DNA of 64,000 nt from contig NZ_VLTK01000001.1 of assembly GCF_007558825.1 (NCBI RefSeq), positions 372,001-436,000 of the forward strand, given 5' to 3'. A program made the position numbers and the translations under genes. The notes under the pieces were generated by a model, which saw only the letters and a list, made by a program, of their open reading frames with translations, was not told where the DNA came from and made no database searches. Positions 61,045 through 64,000 of the stretch are shown here, piece after piece (the first letter of the stretch is position 1; the number at the start of each line of letters is the position of its first letter). The DNA comes from Brevibacterium aurantiacum. Its GTDB lineage: Bacteria > Actinomycetota > Actinomycetes > Actinomycetales > Brevibacteriaceae.

Positions 61045-61074
61045 ATTCTCTGCGCCGGTGGGGCCCGTTGCCAA
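61045..61074 (-). promoter_or_regulatory. jet operon promoter
   Basis: Minus-strand -35 TTGGCA (61069-61074), 18-nt spacer, -10 GAGAAT (61045-61050), then 7 nt to the jetA ATG. Confidence 0.6.
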
Positions 61075-61272
61075 TTTCGGGTGCACGGACCACGATGATC
61101 GAAGCTTGCACGCCTCTCGCATCGCGCACGATTCGTCGTCGGGCGGCGCACAGGTCGTATTCGGACTGCGCACAAGTAGTCGATTATTGGGTCATTATTC
61201 ATGTTTTGTTCAGCTCGTGACACCGGCCACTGGATTCGGCATAACGATACCGAATTGTTATACCGTGTGCCG

Positions 61273-62334
61273 ATGACTCGGATACGACGATGGCCCTACA
61301 CCTTCGCCATGCTGCTCTCTATTGTTGTCGCCATGGTTGCCCTTGCTTCTTCGATCTACCTCGGTCGGCCGCTCCGGGACCCGGACGGCTTCCTCGGACC
61401 CGCCTACATCCGGATGCCGTTGTTGGCGCTGCTGTTCTTCGGCGTGGGCATCGTCGTGGATGCGGTGAGGACGAGCGGTTGGAAGCATCTGCCCAGCGGG
61501 ATGCTCGAAGTCGTGAGAAACGAGTGGAGTCTCCGTCGTATCCTGTGCATCACCGCGGGCATGATGAGTTTCTACATCTGCTATCTCAGCTACCGAAACC
61601 TCAAGAGTGACCTTCCGACCTACCGGGAGGGAGTTCTCTACGACCAAGAGCTTTCGCATTCCGATCTGTGGTTCAGCGGGGGAATCAATCCCGCTGTGTT
61701 CCTGCACGATCTGTTCGGCACCGGGTTCATGGCCGAAGTGTTCTCTGTCGTCTATCTCGCCTATCTCCCGCTGATCCCCATCAGCCTCGGGGCAGTGCTC
61801 ATCCTCAATCGCAACCTCGCCATCGGTGCCTGGTATGCCACGACGCTGTGTCTCAACTGGGTGCTGGGCACGGTCAGCTACTACATCATGCCTGCTCTTG
61901 GGCCTGCATTTGCCCGGCCTGAACTCTACCGCGGCCTGGCCGATACCGGGGTCACCGAGTTGCAGCAGTCACTGATCTCCACTCGTCTTGATGTTCTTGC
62001 CGACCCGGTCGGCAGCGGACAGATTCAAGGCGTGGCGGCGTTCGCCTCGTTGCACGTCTCCGTGACATTCGCAGCGGCCCTGTTCATGATGCACACCCGG
62101 CAGAAGCCTGTGATACAGACGCTGATGTGGATCTTCTTCGGGGCCACGGTAATCGCCACACTCTACTTCGGCTGGCACTACATCCTCGATGACATCGCCG
62201 GCATCGTGATCGGCTGGGCCGCCGTCACTCTGGGTGCTTGGGTCACTGGGAACCGGAGAAAGCGACCTCAGCAGAGCGCAGAACCGGGCGCCGTCGAACA
62301 TCGCGAGGAAACGGCACTCGTCGACGCCGCCTGA
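61273..62334 (+). CDS. PAP2-superfamily membrane phosphatase
   Basis: 353-residue membrane protein with about six spans. The PAP2 catalytic motifs are visible: the C2-type SLHVSVTFAAALF (Ser-His) near residue 262 and C3-type GWHYILDDIAGIVIG near 305, the latter with the His and Asp of the phosphatase relay. The N-terminal half is extra, resembling inositol-phosphorylceramide-synthase-like actinobacterial proteins. ATG 61273 is chosen; TATACC ends 8 nt upstream. Probable lipid phosphate phosphatase or transferase. Confidence 0.85.
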   Translation: MTRIRRWPYTFAMLLSIVVAMVALASSIYLGRPLRDPDGFLGPAYIRMPLLALLFFGVGIVVDAVRTSGWKHLPSGMLEVVRNEWSLRRILCITAGMMSFYICYLSYRNLKSDLPTYREGVLYDQELSHSDLWFSGGINPAVFLHDLFGTGFMAEVFSVVYLAYLPLIPISLGAVLILNRNLAIGAWYATTLCLNWVLGTVSYYIMPALGPAFARPELYRGLADTGVTELQQSLISTRLDVLADPVGSGQIQGVAAFASLHVSVTFAAALFMMHTRQKPVIQTLMWIFFGATVIATLYFGWHYILDDIAGIVIGWAAVTLGAWVTGNRRKRPQQSAEPGAVEHREETALVDAA

Positions 62335-62356
62335 CGGATGCGGGGCGCTGACCGAT

Positions 62357-62785
62357 TCATGTCGCGTCCCTCCCACCGAAGGTCTTCGGGTCGACGGGTC
62401 GGTCCTTCTTCGGCAGCTTCGCCACAACGAGGCAGTAGGACTCGAGGACGAGATCATGGAGCAGGTCAGCGTCGAGGATGTTTCCCGCCGCACCGTCTGG
62501 GCTCTCGCTTTCAGCCGTGCCAGCACCCGCCACGGTGATCCAGTGCTTCTTGCTCATGTGATATCCGGGAGTGATCTCCGCATAGGCATCACTGAGCACC
62601 TCCCCGTCCAGCGGATCGATCTTGAGATTCATGCTGGGCACACCGCGCAGCTCGAAGGTCATCATGAACATCTTTCCGCGCACCTTGTACACGGTGTTCT
62701 CCGGCCCGAACGGGTGGTCGATCTCCACCGACGGATACTGGATCGCCTGGTCATGAGCGAGTGCGAGCACGGTGTCAGGGTCCAT
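62357..62785 (-). CDS. MmcQ/YjbR family protein
   Basis: 142-residue double-wing protein: YPSVEIDHPFGPENTVYKVRGKMFMM, NLKIDPLDGEVLSDAYAEITPGYHMSKKHWITV (in short blocks) and LHDLVLESYCLVVAKLPKK. The family folds like CyaY-type DNA- or ligand-binding proteins and has no assigned role. TAATCT (62792-62797) ends 6 nt before the ATG, so it is probably leaderless. Divergent from the asparaginase gene. Confidence 0.88.
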   Translation of the reverse strand: MDPDTVLALAHDQAIQYPSVEIDHPFGPENTVYKVRGKMFMMTFELRGVPSMNLKIDPLDGEVLSDAYAEITPGYHMSKKHWITVAGAGTAESESPDGAAGNILDADLLHDLVLESYCLVVAKLPKKDRPVDPKTFGGRDAT

Positions 62786-62868
62786 GCCTGGAGATTAGCA
62801 AAGGGCCATGACACCGAACCCGCTCACCAGCGCCGAACCTGCAGAGCAGTGCCGATAGAATCTTGCCC

Positions 62869-63858
62869 ATGTCGCAGAATGCTCCCCACCTCCTTGTCGC
62901 CGCCCTCGGCGGAACCATCGCATCGACCTCGAACCAGTCGGGAGGCGTGACCCCGGCCCTGAGCGGAGCCGAGATCGCCGCAGCCGCCGGCCTCGACCAG
63001 ATCTGGCCGGACCTGCAGGCTGACTTCACCCAGGTGTCACAGGTCTCGAGCGCCAATGTCACCCTCGATATGCTCTTCGAGGTCCGAGAACTGGCCCGCG
63101 CGACCGTGGCCGACGGCATCGTGCTCACTCAGGGCACCGACACTCTTGAGGAGAGCGCCTTCGCCCTCTGGTTGCTCAATGACTCCGCTACTCACATCGC
63201 AGCCACCGGAGCCATGCGCAACCCGACTCTGCCTGGCGCCGATGGACCGGCAAACGTGCGCGCCGCCGCGCTGACGGCGCTCTCTCCGTTGAGCGGTGGA
63301 CTGCCCTCAAGTCTGGTCTTCAACGACGAGATCCATGACCCGCGTTTCGTCCGCAAGTCCCACGTGACCTCGACAGCAGCATTTTCCTCCGGCCCGGTCC
63401 TCGGCGCGATCGGGTGGATCAGCGAGGACACAGTCCGCCTCCCCCACGCGCCCGCCGCGAGTGTCTCCCCGTTCGCAGGACTGCCCCGTCCGGACACGGT
63501 TGCGAAGGTCGCCCTCGCCGAGGTGGGGATGGGCGAACCCGGGGAGACACTGACCCAGCTCCTCGGCTCCGGTTTCTCCGGTGTCGTCATCGCCGGTGTC
63601 GGTGGCGGCCATGTCCCTGAACATCTGGTGCCGGCGGTGACCCGCCTCGGCGAAGAAATGCCCGTGATCTTGGCATCGCGGCCAGGCTCGGGCGCGAGCC
63701 TGACCCGCACCTACGGCTACCCCGGAGGCGAGATCGGGTTGCTCGAATCTGGCCTCATCCCGGCCGGGATCCTCGACGCCCGCAAGGCCCGCATCGTCCT
63801 CAGCCTGGCGCTGAGCTTCAACCTCGACCCCGCCGAGGTGTTCGCCTTCTTCTCTTGA
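62869..63858 (+). CDS. L-asparaginase
   Basis: 329-residue type I/II asparaginase hydrolysing asparagine to aspartate and ammonia. First active-site loop ALGGTIASTSNQSGG with the nucleophilic Thr near residue 15; second site GIVLTQGTDTLEESAFAL with the TDT-E triad; VIAGVGGGHVPEHLVPAV and GYPGGEIGLLESGLIP near the C-terminus. ATG 62869 preferred over TTG 62863: TAGAAT (62856-62861) ends 7 nt upstream, so leaderless. No signal peptide, so cytosolic. The downstream Lrp/AsnC gene may respond to asparagine. Confidence 0.95.
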   Translation: MSQNAPHLLVAALGGTIASTSNQSGGVTPALSGAEIAAAAGLDQIWPDLQADFTQVSQVSSANVTLDMLFEVRELARATVADGIVLTQGTDTLEESAFALWLLNDSATHIAATGAMRNPTLPGADGPANVRAAALTALSPLSGGLPSSLVFNDEIHDPRFVRKSHVTSTAAFSSGPVLGAIGWISEDTVRLPHAPAASVSPFAGLPRPDTVAKVALAEVGMGEPGETLTQLLGSGFSGVVIAGVGGGHVPEHLVPAVTRLGEEMPVILASRPGSGASLTRTYGYPGGEIGLLESGLIPAGILDARKARIVLSLALSFNLDPAEVFAFFS

Positions 63859-63861
63859 GCC

Positions 63862-64000
63862 TCAGACCTCGAATTGGATGCGGGAACGCTTTGCCGATCT
63901 CAGCACGACCGCGGTCTCGACGCGATCGACGTGCTTCATCATCGGATGGTTCGCGAGCACGGTTCGCAGGTCGGCCCGTGAAGCGACGTCGAGTTGGATG
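63862..64000 (-). CDS. Lrp/AsnC-family regulator, C-terminal fragment (window edge)
   Basis: The last 46 codons before the window end read as the RAM/Lrp C-terminal domain: VLANHPMMKHVDRVETAVVL and the ending RSRIQFEV, stop at 63862-63864. The HPxVxxxET-type segment is typical of AsnC/Lrp effector domains. It is convergent with asparaginase, 3 bp apart. Only the end is visible, so the exact subtype is unknown. Confidence 0.7.
   Translation of the reverse strand, partial: IQLDVASRADLRTVLANHPMMKHVDRVETAVVLRSAKRSRIQFEV

Noticed and set aside
1..64000. tRNA, rRNA or prophage genes
   Set aside because: No CCA-type cloverleaf, rRNA core sequence or phage structural/integrase gene was recognised on reading both strands.

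Overview
The window is 64 kb of high-GC chromosomal DNA from an actinobacterium. Gene content and protein style (dnaK-grpE-dnaJ under an HspR-type HAIR operator, an AztABCD zinc system, LysG/LysE, an L-lactate locus, many probable leaderless genes with TANNNT boxes 6-7 nt before the start codon) fit Micrococcales. My best guess is Brevibacterium, by overall resemblance only. I see no rRNA or tRNA gene, no insertion sequence and no CRISPR array. Coding density is high and most genes sit in short operons or divergent regulator/target pairs.

Layout. 1-3.2 kb: heat-shock operon (dnaJ truncated by the window edge, grpE, dnaK). 3.5-6 kb: a short UvrA-family protein. 6-10.1 kb: L-lactate locus (lldD, lctP, divergent FadR-type regulator with a perfect operator). 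10.2-22.3 kb: a zinc-starvation block (aztC, two aztD paralogues, aztB and aztA, cobW, zur, a COG0523 protein without a P-loop, a zinc-free L36) interrupted by a large RND exporter; matching Zur-type operators occur at four places. 22.3-45.2 kb: accessory metabolism and regulators (mobA, amidase, glycosyltransferase/TetR, PEP-mutase-like enzyme, VOC proteins, RecQ-like helicase, small exporter/TetR, MocR/PNPOx, LysG/LysE, aldo-keto reductase/TetR, YhgE/ABC pair, DUF805, MarR/MFS). 45.4-49.4 kb: riboflavin operon ribD-ribE-ribBA-ribH behind an FMN riboswitch. 49.4-50.9 kb: a DUF559 endonuclease-like gene flanked by two 60-nt palindromes. 51-52.7 kb: poxB. 52.9-61 kb: a complete type I Wadjet (JetABCD) anti-plasmid operon with an MFS transporter gene translationally coupled to its end. 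61-64 kb: PAP2 protein, MmcQ/YjbR protein, asparaginase and the end of an Lrp/AsnC gene.

How parts work together: HspR-type control of chaperones; lactate uptake plus oxidation under one repressor; zinc import, zinc chaperones and zinc-sparing ribosomal protein replacement under Zur; FMN feedback on riboflavin synthesis; Wadjet defence against small circular DNA.

The most unusual features are the palindrome-flanked DUF559 unit, whose hairpins differ by compensated base changes; a decanucleotide (CGCCGAGGTG) found 23 times on both strands; and the MFS gene fused by overlap to the Wadjet operon.
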